Counted from the first letter of the stretch, positions 13,892 through 23,244 are shown. The stretch is 32,911 nucleotides of DNA from Geopseudomonas sagittaria (GCF_900115715.1 NZ_FOXM01000027.1:1-32911); one strand, 5' to 3'. Numbers and translations are program-made. Notes: generated by a model from the sequence alone, not told the origin.

Positions 13892-14707
13892 TTACTGGCG
13901 CTCGATCCAGTCGTAGCGCACCGAGACGGTGACCTCGAAGGGCTCGGCGAGGATGCGCTCGCGGCGCTCGGCGTTGACCCGCCAGCCGTGCGGGGTCATC
14001 GCCAGCAGATCGGCGCGCGCGTCATGGCTGTCCAGCGGCAGACGGAACTCCAGGGTCTGGGTGTCGGCCAGCTTGAGGTCGTCGGGCAGGTCGGCCAGGT
14101 GCTTGTCGTCGACGTAGTCGCGCACCTCGTCGTAGAGCTTCTGGCGCAGTTCGAACAGGTGCATGCGCGCCGGCCCCAGGCGCAGGATGCCGCCGCCCGG
14201 ACGCAGCAGGCGCGCCGCCTCGGTCCAGTCGATCGGGCTGAACACGCTGGCCAGCAGGGTGCACGAGGCGCTGGCCAGCGGCACGCGGGCCATGCTGGCG
14301 ACCATCCAGGTCAGCTGCGGCGCGCGCTTGCAGGCGCGCTTGACCGCCTCGCGGGAGATGTCCAGGGCGTAGCCGTCGGCATCCGGCAGGGCCGCGGCCA
14401 GCTGCGTGGTGTAGTAGCCCTCGCCACAGCCGATGTCGATCCAGCGCGCCGGCGCGCGTTCGGCGGCCAGTTCGGCCAGGCGCGCGGCCAGCGGCGCGTA
14501 GTGGCCGGCATCGAGAAAGCGCCGGCGCGCCTCGACCATGGCGGCGTTGTCGCCCGGGTCGAGGCTCTTCTTGTGCTGCACCGGCAGCAGGTTGAAGTAG
14601 CCCTGGCGGGCGCGGTCGAAACGGTGGCCATGGCTGCACTGCACGCCGTTGTCGAGGCCGTTGTGGATAGTGTGCAGCGCGCCGCTGCAGATCGGGCAGA
14701 TGAGCAT
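13892..14707 (-). CDS. rlmA: 23S rRNA (guanine-N1) methyltransferase RlmA
   Basis: This 271-residue SAM-dependent methyltransferase acts on a guanine in helix 35 of 23S rRNA (G745 in E. coli). The N-terminal zinc finger is C4, C7, C24, H28 (MLICPICSG then CSHGHRFD). The SAM-binding motif I is WIDIGCGEGYYT near residue 90. The conserved YFNLLPVQHKK segment links the finger to the catalytic domain. The start lies three bases after the dapE stop, indicating co-transcription. The length fits the family. Confidence 0.92.
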   Translation of the reverse strand: MLICPICSGALHTIHNGLDNGVQCSHGHRFDRARQGYFNLLPVQHKKSLDPGDNAAMVEARRRFLDAGHYAPLAARLAELAAERAPARWIDIGCGEGYYTTQLAAALPDADGYALDISREAVKRACKRAPQLTWMVASMARVPLASASCTLLASVFSPIDWTEAARLLRPGGGILRLGPARMHLFELRQKLYDEVRDYVDDKHLADLPDDLKLADTQTLEFRLPLDSHDARADLLAMTPHGWRVNAERRERILAEPFEVTVSVRYDWIERQ

Positions 14708-14710
14708 GGG

Positions 14711-15886
<1,176 letters not shown>

Positions 15887-15893
15887 TTATCTT

Positions 15894-15924
15894 AAAGGAA
15901 AACGGCGCTTGTCTGAGCGCCGTT
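15894..15924 (-). terminator. Intrinsic terminator of ndvB
   Basis: In minus-strand order AACGGCGCT-CAGACA-AGCGCCGTT is a perfect 9-bp stem with a 6-base loop, followed by TTCCTTT. It lies between the ndvB stop and the dapE start and separates the two units. A TAAGAT sequence overlapping its tail could be part of a dapE promoter. Confidence 0.75.
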
Positions 15925-15942
15925 GTCGGGGAAAGCGGGACG

Positions 15943-15965
15943 CCCCTCCCCACGCAGGGGAGGGG
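15943..15965. repeat. GC-rich hairpin behind ndvB
   Basis: CCCCTCCCC-ACGCA-GGGGAGGGG is a perfect 9-bp stem with a 5-base loop, 11 bases after the ndvB stop. It resembles the nrdJa-nrdJb gap hairpin in composition and precedes the U-tailed terminator. Confidence 0.65.
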
Positions 15966-15976
15966 GCGGAGGGGCC

Positions 15977-18568
15977 TCAGGTCACCGGCACCTCGTCCGC
16001 GGTCGGTTCCGGCCTGGGCAGCGACGACAGCAGGGCCATGAGCAGCGCGGCCAGGTAGGGCAGTGACTGCACCAGCAGCACGCCGACCCAGAAGTACACG
16101 TCCAGTCCTGGCTGCGGCTGGGTCAGGCTGATGCCGGCGGCGGCGCCCCACAGCAGCAGCATGACGAACACTTCCTCTCGCGCTTCCGCCAGGGCCACCA
16201 GCAGGCCGTGGTTGCTGCGCATCTTCGGCGTGCGGAAGAACGGGATGCTGCGGGTGACGAAACCGTACAGCACCGCCTTGGCGATGGTGTGCGACAGCGC
16301 CAGGCCGGCCACCGCGGCGGCGCTGGCATCGCGCATGCTCACGCCGACGGCGCGGCGGTAGAGGAAGAGGATCTTGCCCAGCTTGAACACGAACAGCGCC
16401 AGCGGCGGGATGGCGAAGATCATCAGCGGCGGGTCGACGCGGTGCGGCACGATGATCATCGCCGCCGACCACAGCAGGGCGCCGACGGTGAAGAAGATGT
16501 TCAGGCCGTCGGCGATCCACGGCAGCCAGCCGGCGACGAAGTGGTAGCGCTGGCCGCGGGTCAGCTCGCTGCCCTTGCCGAGCAGCAGGCTGGCCATGTG
16601 CCGCTTCATGATCTGGATGGCGCCGTAGGCCCAGCGGAAGCGCTGCTTCTTGAAGTCGATGAAGGTGTCGGGCATCAGGCCCTTGCCGTAGCTCTGCTCG
16701 GAGTAGGCGGCGGACAGGCCCTTCTCGAACACGCGCAGGCCCAGCTCGGCGTCCTCGGTGATGCACCAGTCGGCCCAGCCGAGTTCGTCGAGCACGCTGC
16801 GGCGGGTCATGGTCATGGTGCCGTGCTGGATGATCGCGTCGCGGTCGTTGCGGGTGACCATGCCGATGTGGAAGAAGCCCTTGTATTCGGCGTAGCAGAG
16901 CTTCTTGAACAGCGACTCGTTCTGGTCGCGGTAGTCCTGCGGCGACTGCACCACGGCGATCTCCGTGTCGGCGAAGTGCGGCACCATGTGCTTGAGCCAG
17001 TTGCGTTCGACGCAGTAGTCGGAGTCGATCACCGCGATCACTTCGGCGTCGGCGGCGGTGTGCTGCAGCACGTAGTTCAGCGCGCCGCCCTTGAAGCCGG
17101 CCAGCGGTGCGACGTGGAAGAACTTGAAGCGCGGGCCGAGGCTGGCGCAGTGGGCTTCAACCGGTTGCCAGACCGCCGGGTCCTTGGTGTTGTTGTCGAT
17201 CACCAGGACCTCGAAGTCCGGGTAGTCGAGGTTCGCCAGGGCGTTGAGGGTCTGCTTGACCATCTCCGGCGGCTCGTTGTAGCAGGGGACGTGGATCGAC
17301 ACCTTGGGTCGGTAGGCGTTTTCGTCGGTCACCGGCGGGAAGGGCCGCACGCGCTGGTGCTTCCACACGGTCTCGGCCAGCTCGTGGGCTTCGGTGAGCA
17401 GGACGATCATCACGCCGAGGGCGCCGAAGGCCAGCAGGATGCCGACCAGGGTGCTGAACCAGTTGCTGTACTGCTGGCTGTAGTCGTAGGCGATCCACAC
17501 CAGCATGGTGCCGGCGAGGAACGCGACTATGGTCAGGAAGGTGCGGCCGCGCTGGCGCAGCGCACTGCCGTCGATCAGCAACAGGGCCAGGGCGAGCAGG
17601 GCGAGCACGCCGGAGGCGGTGGCCAGCAGGCGCCACTCGGGAATCTCCACCACGGTGCCGGTGAACGGGAACTTGGCCTGGCGCTCGGCGTTGTATACCC
17701 CCCAGTAGGCGCCGACCGAACCTTCGTCGCCGGCCTTCCACGGCTGGTCGAAGGCTTCGATGACGAAGTAGTTGTAGCCCTTGGCGTTCAGCTTGTTGAC
17801 CAGGGTGCGCAGGTAGATGGCCTGGTCGGCCTGGGTAGCCTGGGCGCCACCACGGGTGCGGCCGTTGCTCGGCCAGCCGACTTCCGCGAGCAGCAGCGGC
17901 TTTTTCGGGAACAGCTTTTTCAGCTCGCGGGCGCGCTCGAGGACGAAGTCGACCGAGTTTTCCTGCGGGATGAACTCCCAGTAGGGCAGCACGTGGGCGG
18001 CGATCAGGTCGACGTGCTTGGCCAGCTCCGGATACTTCTGCCAGATGTGCCACTGCTCGGCGGTGGTCACCGGCACCTTGAGTGCCGCGCGCACGCGGTC
18101 CAGGTAGCCGATCATCTGCTCGACGGTGACCTCCTCGCGGAACAGCGCTTCGTTGCCGACCACCACGCGCACGACGCTGCGCTCGCGCTTGGCGATCTCG
18201 ATGCCGCGCTGGATCTGCCACTCGTTGGCGGCCTCGTCGTTGCTCAGCCAGATGCCCAGGGTCACGCGCAGGCCGGCTTCCTCGGCCAGGCGCGGGATCT
18301 CGCCGAGCACGCCATCGACCGAGTAGGTACGGATGTTGTCGGTCTGCTCGCTCAGCAGCTCGAGGTCGGCACGCACCTCGTCCTCGCTCGGATAGGTGCT
18401 GTCCTGCGGACTCTGGTGCAGGCGGAACGGCGAGAAGGAGTAGCCGGCGATCTGGTCGGGCCAGTCCGGCGCCTTAAGCGGCTGGTTGAACCAGGCCCAC
18501 AGGCCGGTGAACAGGGAGGCCACGGCCACGACCATGACCAGGTTGAGACCCAATTTGCGAGCAGACAT
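15977..18568 (-). CDS. ndvB: NdvB-type cyclic/periplasmic beta-glucan synthase (GH17-GT2 fusion)
   Basis: This 863-residue membrane glycosyltransferase is inferred to make periplasmic beta-glucans from UDP-glucose. After an N-terminal membrane anchor (about 5-26) comes a GH17-like glucanase/transglycosylase domain (about 35-310). Its acid/base E140 (VVGNEALF) and nucleophile E229 (LLAEVGWPSNG) are both present. Three membrane helices lead to a GT2 domain with IDSD (514-517), TED (604-606) and QRFRW (642-646), followed by four or so C-terminal helices. ATG 18568 is preferred because the membrane anchor follows it; a frame extension to 18682 looks like low-complexity arginine-rich noise. Only a weak ribosome-binding sequence precedes it. 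In P. aeruginosa, ndvB neighbours dapE and contributes to biofilm-specific antibiotic tolerance. Confidence 0.9.
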   Translation of the reverse strand: MSARKLGLNLVMVVAVASLFTGLWAWFNQPLKAPDWPDQIAGYSFSPFRLHQSPQDSTYPSEDEVRADLELLSEQTDNIRTYSVDGVLGEIPRLAEEAGLRVTLGIWLSNDEAANEWQIQRGIEIAKRERSVVRVVVGNEALFREEVTVEQMIGYLDRVRAALKVPVTTAEQWHIWQKYPELAKHVDLIAAHVLPYWEFIPQENSVDFVLERARELKKLFPKKPLLLAEVGWPSNGRTRGGAQATQADQAIYLRTLVNKLNAKGYNYFVIEAFDQPWKAGDEGSVGAYWGVYNAERQAKFPFTGTVVEIPEWRLLATASGVLALLALALLLIDGSALRQRGRTFLTIVAFLAGTMLVWIAYDYSQQYSNWFSTLVGILLAFGALGVMIVLLTEAHELAETVWKHQRVRPFPPVTDENAYRPKVSIHVPCYNEPPEMVKQTLNALANLDYPDFEVLVIDNNTKDPAVWQPVEAHCASLGPRFKFFHVAPLAGFKGGALNYVLQHTAADAEVIAVIDSDYCVERNWLKHMVPHFADTEIAVVQSPQDYRDQNESLFKKLCYAEYKGFFHIGMVTRNDRDAIIQHGTMTMTRRSVLDELGWADWCITEDAELGLRVFEKGLSAAYSEQSYGKGLMPDTFIDFKKQRFRWAYGAIQIMKRHMASLLLGKGSELTRGQRYHFVAGWLPWIADGLNIFFTVGALLWSAAMIIVPHRVDPPLMIFAIPPLALFVFKLGKILFLYRRAVGVSMRDASAAAVAGLALSHTIAKAVLYGFVTRSIPFFRTPKMRSNHGLLVALAEAREEVFVMLLLWGAAAGISLTQPQPGLDVYFWVGVLLVQSLPYLAALLMALLSSLPRPEPTADEVPVT

Positions 18569-18734
18569 GTGTACAGGGTTCCGGGAGGTGGAACAGGGGG
18601 AGGCCGGCGGACGCCGATGCGCGCGAATCCTACTCTGTGGCCCTTGGGCTGTACAGGGGGCGGCGCGCGTTGGTGCTGCCAATTTGACAGCAGCAGGACA
18701 CGGCGGTTCGCTGGGCGTGAAGGGACGGCGAACT

Positions 18735-18740
18735 TATAAT
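18735..18740 (+). promoter_or_regulatory. Likely -10 element of the tcdA promoter
   Basis: A perfect TATAAT lies 26 bases before the tcdA start. No good -35 is found at 16-18 bases; the only TTGACA in the ndvB-tcdA gap is at 18684-18689, too far away to pair with it. The transcript leader would be about 20 bases. Confidence 0.5.
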
Positions 18741-18766
18741 GGCCCACGCATTTTTTCGGGGGTGTC

Positions 18767-19582
18767 ATGCAGATCGATGAGCAGCGTTTCGGCGGCATTG
18801 CCCGCCTGTACGGCCGGGTCGGCCTCGAGCGGCTGGCTGCCGCCCATGTGGCGGTGGTCGGCATCGGCGGTGTCGGCTCCTGGGCGGCCGAGGCGCTGGC
18901 GCGCAGCGGCGTTGGCGAGATCTCGCTGTTCGATCTGGACGATGTCTGCGTGACCAACACCAACCGGCAGGTCCACGCCCATGTCGGCAACATCGGCCGC
19001 GCCAAGGTGGAGGCGATGGCCGAGCGCATCCGTGCGATCAATCCCGACTGCATCGTGCACGCGGTGGCCGATTACGTCACCCGCGAGAGCATGGCCGAGT
19101 ACATCACCGAGGACCTCGATGGGGTGATCGACTGCATCGACAGCGTGGCGGCCAAGGCGGCGCTGATCAGTTGGTGCAAGCGGCGCAAGATCGCCATCGT
19201 CACCACCGGCGCGGCCGGTGGGCAGGCCGATCCGACCCAGGTGCAGGTCGCCGACCTCAACAAGACGGTCAACGACCCGCTGATCGCCAAGGTGCGCTCG
19301 CTGCTGCGCCGCGACTACAACTTCTCGCGCACGCCAGGACGCACCTACAGCATCACCTGCGTGTATTCGCGCGAGCAGTTGCGCTATCCGCAGGCGGACG
19401 GCAGCGTGTGCCAGACCAAGGGCTTCGCCGGCGAGGGCGTGCGCCTGGACTGCGCCGGCGGCTTCGGCGCGGTGATGATGGTCACCGCCACCTTCGGCAT
19501 GGTCGCCGCGGCGCGGCTGGTGGACAAGCTGCTGGCCGGCGCACGGCGGCCGGCGGAGCGCAGGGCGTCCTCACAAGGGTAG
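18767..19582 (+). CDS. tcdA: tRNA threonylcarbamoyladenosine dehydratase TcdA (CsdL)
   Basis: This 271-residue E1-like enzyme uses ATP to cyclise t6A37 of tRNAs to ct6A. The nucleotide-binding loop is GIGGVGS (32-38), followed by the E1-type DLDDVCVTNTNRQ segment. Conserved SITCVYSREQ and CAGGFGAVMMVT stretches complete the family pattern. In E. coli its activity depends on CsdA and CsdE, which are encoded just downstream in convergent orientation here. ATG 18767 is preceded by GGGGG at five bases. The last codons and TAG abut a hairpin repeat. Confidence 0.93.
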   Translation: MQIDEQRFGGIARLYGRVGLERLAAAHVAVVGIGGVGSWAAEALARSGVGEISLFDLDDVCVTNTNRQVHAHVGNIGRAKVEAMAERIRAINPDCIVHAVADYVTRESMAEYITEDLDGVIDCIDSVAAKAALISWCKRRKIAIVTTGAAGGQADPTQVQVADLNKTVNDPLIAKVRSLLRRDYNFSRTPGRTYSITCVYSREQLRYPQADGSVCQTKGFAGEGVRLDCAGGFGAVMMVTATFGMVAAARLVDKLLAGARRPAERRASSQG

Positions 19583-19604
19583 GAAACTCGCGCAGCGATT
19601 TTCC
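19582..19604. repeat. Short hairpin repeat at the tcdA stop codon
   Basis: GGAAA-C-TCGC-GCA-GCGA-T-TTTCC forms a hairpin with one internal mismatch, beginning at the last base of the tcdA TAG. The same architecture (five-base arm, odd base, TCGC/GCGA, three-base loop) recurs at 21481-21502. It may help end tcdA transcription. Confidence 0.6.
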
Positions 19605-19637
19605 ACCGTGCCCTGCGCGGAGTGGAGGGTGGATCCT

Positions 19638-19720
19638 GTAGGAGGCGCGCCCTCGCGGCGATGCTTTTGGCGCCTTGGGCGGGCTTGCAGCCCGCATCGC
19701 CGCGAGGTCGCGCCTCCCAC
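19638..19720. repeat. Large palindromic intergenic repeat, copy 2
   Basis: Arms at 19638-19662 and 19696-19720 pair over 25 bases with two mismatches, extended inward by two G-C pairs. The loop holds GCGGGCTTGCAGCCCGC. Right-arm sequence GCCGCGAGGTCGCGCCTCC is shared exactly with copy 1 at 10638-10719. It sits between the convergent tcdA and csdE genes, where it could act as a two-way terminator or mRNA 3' stabiliser. Confidence 0.8.
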
Positions 19721-19780
19721 AAGCGCATTGCCTCCAAGAGCATTGCCCACAAGAGTTTTGTCGCGGCGAAGCCGCTGGCG

Positions 19781-20182
19781 CTACGCCAGCTCGCGGATGC
19801 GCGTCAGCACCGCATTCAGCCCGTTGCTGCGCGAGGGTGACAGCTGGCGCGCCAGGCCGAGCTGGGCGAACCAGTCGGCGACATCCACCTCGGCCAGCTC
19901 CTTGGCGCTCAGGCCGTTGACCCGCACCAGCAGCAGGGCCAGCAGGCCGCGCAGCAGGCGGGCGTCGCTGCCGGCGCGAAAGCTCAGGCGTTCGCCGTCG
20001 TGCCCCGCCACCAGCCACACGCTGCTCTCGCAGCCATGCACGCGGTTTTCCTCGCAGCGCTCGTCCTCGCGCAGTGGCGCCAGGCGCTCGCCCCACTGCA
20101 TCAGCAGGCGGGCGCGCTGCTCCCAGCCGGGGCAGTGGGCGAAGTCGGCGAGGGCTTGGCGTGCGGTTTCGGGCAAGCTCAT
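19781..20182 (-). CDS. csdE: Sulfur acceptor protein CsdE (SufE family)
   Basis: This 133-residue SufE-like protein accepts persulfide sulfur from CsdA. The acceptor cysteine is C51 in NRVHGCESSVWL, the signature loop of the family. MSLPETARQALADF matches the N-terminal helix of SufE/CsdE proteins. The start overlaps the csdA stop by four bases (ATGA), so the two are translationally coupled. It converges on tcdA, whose E. coli homologue works with CsdA-CsdE. A longer upstream reading in the same frame overlaps csdA entirely and was discarded. Confidence 0.92.
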   Translation of the reverse strand: MSLPETARQALADFAHCPGWEQRARLLMQWGERLAPLREDERCEENRVHGCESSVWLVAGHDGERLSFRAGSDARLLRGLLALLLVRVNGLSAKELAEVDVADWFAQLGLARQLSPSRSNGLNAVLTRIRELA

Positions 20183-21384
20183 CGCAACAACTCCAGGGCG
20201 TGATGGAGTGCGGCGAAGAAGCGCTCGAGATCGTCGCCTTCGCTGTACAGGCCGAGCGACACGCGCACGGCGCCGGGCAGGCCGAGGCTGTGCAGCAGCG
20301 GCATGGCACAGTGCTGGCCGGCGCGCACGGCGATGCCCTGCTCGCCGAGCAGGTGGGACAGATCGGCGTTGTGCACGCCCTCGACCACGAAGCTGGCCAG
20401 CGCGGTGTGCGGCTCGCCGAGCAGACGCAGGCCGTCGAAGCGGCGCAGGCCGCTGAGCAGGCGCTGGTGCAGGGCGGCCTCGTGGGCAGCCAGCGCGTAC
20501 TCGTCCTGCCCGCCCAGGTAGTCCAGCGCCGCACCCAGGCCGATGGCGGCGGCGATGGCCGGCGTGCCGGCCTCGAAGCCCAGCGGTGCCGGGCGAAAGC
20601 GCGCGTTGTGGTAGTCGGCGTGCTGGACCATCTCGCCGCCGAACTGCCAGTGCTGCAGCTTGGCCAGCGACCTGGCCCGGCCGTAGAGCACGCCGATGCC
20701 GTCCGGGGCGTAGAGCTTGTGGCCGGAGAAGACGTAGAAGTCGCAGCCCAGCGCGGTCACATCGTGGCGGCCGTGCACCACGCCCTGGGCGCCGTCGACC
20801 ACGCTCAGCGCGCCCTGTGCGCGGGCCAGGGCCAGTAGGCCCTCCAGCGGCTGCCAGCGGCCGAGCACGTTGGACAGCTGGCTGACGGCGAGCAGGCGGG
20901 TGCGCGGGCCGATCAGCAGGGCGGCCTGTTCCAGGTCGATGTCGCCGGCAGCGTCCAGCGGCAGGACCACCAGCTTGAGGCCGCGACGCAGTGCCAGTTG
21001 CTGCCACGGCAGCAGGTTGGCGTGGTGCTCCAGGGCGCTGATGGCAATCTCGTCGCCGGTCTCGAACAGGTGTTCGAGACCGTAGGCCAGCAGGTTGAGG
21101 CCTTCGGTGCTGCCGCGGGTGAAGACGATCTCGTAGGGGCTGTCCGCATTCAGCCACTGCGCCACCTTCTCGCGGGCACCCTCGAAGGCCAGGGTGGCGC
21201 GCTCGCCGGGCGCATGCTGGGCGCGGTGCACGTTGGCGGCGCCGCCGGTGTAGTGGTCGAGCAGGGCATCCAGCACCACCTGCGGCTTCTGCGCGGTGGC
21301 GGCGGTGTCCAGATAGGTCTGGCGGCTGGCGGTGAAGGCGGCGAAGGCCGGGAAGTCGGCGCGCCAGGGGGAGGGCAGGGACAT
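20179..21384 (-). CDS. csdA: Cysteine desulfurase CsdA (class V aminotransferase fold)
   Basis: This 401-residue PLP enzyme converts cysteine to alanine plus protein-bound persulfide. The PLP lysine is K223 in VFSGHKLYAPDGIG and the catalytic cysteine is C359 in RAGQHCAMPLL. The cofactor contacts EHHAN (119-123) and DGAQ (197-200) are present. The group II features (RAGQHCA) fit CsdA/SufS rather than IscS. ATG 21384 is chosen because AGGAG lies six bases upstream; the frame extends to 21516 without a comparable site. It is coupled to csdE and lies 225 bases behind dapD. Confidence 0.93.
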   Translation of the reverse strand: MSLPSPWRADFPAFAAFTASRQTYLDTAATAQKPQVVLDALLDHYTGGAANVHRAQHAPGERATLAFEGAREKVAQWLNADSPYEIVFTRGSTEGLNLLAYGLEHLFETGDEIAISALEHHANLLPWQQLALRRGLKLVVLPLDAAGDIDLEQAALLIGPRTRLLAVSQLSNVLGRWQPLEGLLALARAQGALSVVDGAQGVVHGRHDVTALGCDFYVFSGHKLYAPDGIGVLYGRARSLAKLQHWQFGGEMVQHADYHNARFRPAPLGFEAGTPAIAAAIGLGAALDYLGGQDEYALAAHEAALHQRLLSGLRRFDGLRLLGEPHTALASFVVEGVHNADLSHLLGEQGIAVRAGQHCAMPLLHSLGLPGAVRVSLGLYSEGDDLERFFAALHHALELLR

Positions 21385-21480
21385 GGCGGCTCCTGTATGG
21401 GGCGGTCCCGGTGGGATGCGTGTGTCGCGGTCGTCGGGCAGGTTTTCCGTCCGACGCTCGAGGCAGCGTACCGGTAGGGG

Positions 21481-21502
21481 GGTAACTCGCGAAGCGATTA
21501 CC
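21481..21502. repeat. Short hairpin repeat in the dapD-csdA gap (TCGC/GCGA type)
   Basis: GGTAA-C-TCGC-GAA-GCGA-TTACC forms a nine-pair hairpin with one bulged C. It is built like the element at 19582-19604. Confidence 0.6.
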
Positions 21503-21523
21503 CGCCGGGCGTGCATCGGAGCA

Positions 21524-21556
21524 GCGGCAGACAGCCCGGCGCGGGTCGTCTGCCGC
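21524..21556. repeat. Second hairpin in the dapD-csdA gap
   Basis: GCGGCAGAC (21524-21532) and GTCTGCCGC (21548-21556) are perfect 9-bp arms. Inside them CCCG-GCG-CGGG forms a further stem, giving a long compound hairpin. Confidence 0.65.
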
Positions 21557-21566
21557 CAGAGTCCGT

Positions 21567-21596
21567 GGTGGACAAGCGCTGCGCGCGTTGTCCACC
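21567..21596. repeat. Hairpin directly behind dapD
   Basis: GGTGGACAA (21567-21575) and TTGTCCACC (21588-21596) are perfect 9-bp arms around a GC-alternating loop. It begins 13 bases after the dapD stop in transcript order. GGTGGA...TCCACC repeats of this kind are common behind Pseudomonas genes. No T-run is present. Confidence 0.65.
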
Positions 21597-21609
21597 CTGC
21601 GGATGTTGC

Positions 21610-22644
21610 TCAGTTGTGCGCGTGCAGCACTTCGTTCAGCTCGATCGCGGTCTTGTTGGTCTTGCACTCAACCGCGCCGGTCTGCGAGTTGCGGCGCAGC
21701 AGCAGGTCGTCCTGGCCGGCGATGTCGCGGGCCTTGACCACTTCCACCAGGCTGCCCTGGTCGTCGAGCACGGCGACCTTGGTGCCGGCGGTGATGTACA
21801 GGCCCGATTCCACGGTGCAGCGGTTGCCCAGCGGGATGCCGATGCCGGCGTTGGCGCCGATCAGGCAGCCTTCGCCGACGGAGATGACGATGTTGCCGCC
21901 GCCGGACAGGGTGCCCATGGTCGAGCAGCCGCCGCCGAGGTCGGAGCCCTTGCCGACGAACACGCCGGCGGAGACGCGGCCTTCGATCATGCCCGGACCG
22001 GCGGTGCCGGCGTTGAAGTTGATGAAGCCTTCGTGCATCACGGTGGTGCCTTCGCCGACGTAGGCGCCCAGGCGCACGCGGGCGGTATCGGCGATGCGCA
22101 CGCCGCTCGGCACCACGTAGTCGGTCATCTTCGGGAACTTGTCCACCGAGAACACTTCCAGCAGCTCGCCCTTCAGGCGGGCTTCCAGCTGGCGCTCGGC
22201 CAGCTCACTCAGGTCGACGGCGCCCTCGTTGGTCCAGGCCACGTTGGGCAGCAGCGGGAAGATGCCGGCCAGGCTGGTGCCATGCGGCTTGACCAGGCGG
22301 TGCGACAGCAGGTGCAGCTTGAGGTAGGCCTCCGGGGTGGTGGCCGGGGCGGCGTCTTCGACCAGCAGCACGGCGACCAGCGGCTTGCGGCTCTCGGCCA
22401 GGCGGGTCAGCAGCGCGGCCTGGCTGGCGTCGATGCCCTTGAGGGCACCGGCCAGGTCATGGGCCTGGTGGTTGGTCATCGCGATGGTCTGGTTGCCGCC
22501 CTGATAGCCGAGGGTTTCGGCGGCGGCGGCGACCAGTTCGGCGGCCGGGTTGAGCAGCGGCTGGGCGTAGAAGACTTCCAGCCAGGCGCCCTGGCGGTTC
22601 TGGGTGCCGACGCCGAAGGCGATGCTGTAGAGATTCTGCGACAT
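21610..22644 (-). CDS. dapD: Tetrahydrodipicolinate N-succinyltransferase DapD
   Basis: This 344-residue acyltransferase uses succinyl-CoA to start the succinylase branch of diaminopimelate/lysine synthesis. The C-terminal half is a left-handed beta-helix of hexapeptide repeats (about 185-300), visible in VRIADTARVRLGAYVGEGT and ANAGIGIPLGNRC. GGGCSTMGTLSGGGN is a family landmark. It is the long (about 340-residue) form typical of Pseudomonas rather than the 274-residue E. coli form. ATG 22644 has AGGA about nine bases upstream. It follows the ArsC-like gene by 33 bases, which suggests co-transcription. Confidence 0.94.
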   Translation of the reverse strand: MSQNLYSIAFGVGTQNRQGAWLEVFYAQPLLNPAAELVAAAAETLGYQGGNQTIAMTNHQAHDLAGALKGIDASQAALLTRLAESRKPLVAVLLVEDAAPATTPEAYLKLHLLSHRLVKPHGTSLAGIFPLLPNVAWTNEGAVDLSELAERQLEARLKGELLEVFSVDKFPKMTDYVVPSGVRIADTARVRLGAYVGEGTTVMHEGFINFNAGTAGPGMIEGRVSAGVFVGKGSDLGGGCSTMGTLSGGGNIVISVGEGCLIGANAGIGIPLGNRCTVESGLYITAGTKVAVLDDQGSLVEVVKARDIAGQDDLLLRRNSQTGAVECKTNKTAIELNEVLHAHN

Positions 22645-22677
22645 GGATTTTTCCTTTCAGGTATTCAGCCGGCGGGC

Positions 22678-23040
22678 TCAGGCGAGCGCCGCGGCATAGA
22701 GTTCCGGTTTGAAGCCAAGCAGGGTGCGCTCGCCGAGGTCGAGCAGCGGGCGCTTGATCATCGATGGCTGGGCGAGCATCAGCTCGATGGCGCGGGCCTG
22801 GTCGAGGTCGGCCTTCTGCGCGTCGGCGAGCTTGCGGAAGGTGGTGCCGGCGCGGTTGAGGACCTTGTCCCAGCCATGCTCGGCGCACCACTTCTCCAGG
22901 CTGGCACGGTCGATGCCAGCAGTCTTGTAGTCGTGGAAACTGTAGCTCAGGCCCTGCGCGTCGAGCCAGCTGCGGGCCTTCTTCATGGTATCGCAGGCCT
23001 TGATGCCGTAGATCTTCATCTCTGTGCGTTCACTGGACAT
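22678..23040 (-). CDS. ArsC/Spx-family (YffB-like) thioredoxin-fold protein
   Basis: This 120-residue protein has a thioredoxin-like fold of the ArsC/Spx type: MKIYGIKACDTMKKARSWL, then SYSFHDYKTAGI and PSMIKRPLLDLGERTLLGF. The single N-terminal cysteine (CDTM) is the reactive position of YffB-type glutathione-linked reductases. It lacks the usual arsenate reductase arginine pattern, so arsenate resistance should not be assumed. ATG 23040 has GGAA at eight bases; an internal ATG at 23019, just before KIYGI, is an alternative. YffB-like genes are frequently beside dap genes, but the physiological role is unclear. Confidence 0.85.
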   Translation of the reverse strand: MSSERTEMKIYGIKACDTMKKARSWLDAQGLSYSFHDYKTAGIDRASLEKWCAEHGWDKVLNRAGTTFRKLADAQKADLDQARAIELMLAQPSMIKRPLLDLGERTLLGFKPELYAAALA

Positions 23041-23076
23041 AAGTGTTTCCGAAAAATGCGCCGCGGGTGGCGCCAG

Positions 23077-23244
23077 TCAGGCAAAGGCCAGGTACAGGCG
23101 GTAGAACAGCGACGACAGCATGACTAGCACGCCGACCGCCAGCAGGCCGACGCCGGCGTCGCTGTCGCGCTGGTTGTAGCCGACGCCCATCAGCAGCATG
23201 CCGCTGCCGATCAGCGCGGTCATCACGTTCAGCGGCTCGCTCAT
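23077..23244 (-). CDS. Small two-helix membrane protein
   Basis: This 55-residue protein consists mainly of two hydrophobic segments, VMTALIGSGMLLMGVGY and GVGLLAVGVLVMLSSLFY, joined by a polar loop NQRDSDA. No family is recognised with certainty. The start shares one base with the dapC stop (TGATG), and an ATG at 23247 is an alternative, so it is translationally coupled to dapC. It precedes the ArsC-like gene by 36 bases. Tight packing inside the dapC-to-dapD run supports a real gene. Confidence 0.65.
   Translation of the reverse strand: MSEPLNVMTALIGSGMLLMGVGYNQRDSDAGVGLLAVGVLVMLSSLFYRLYLAFA

Noticed and set aside
16208-18739. An 843-codon open frame opposite ndvB
   Set aside because: Antisense shadow of a multi-domain gene with all catalytic motifs on the minus strand.
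22678-23040. Arsenate reductase function for the ArsC-like gene
   Set aside because: The sequence fits the YffB/Spx branch, and no ars operon genes are nearby.
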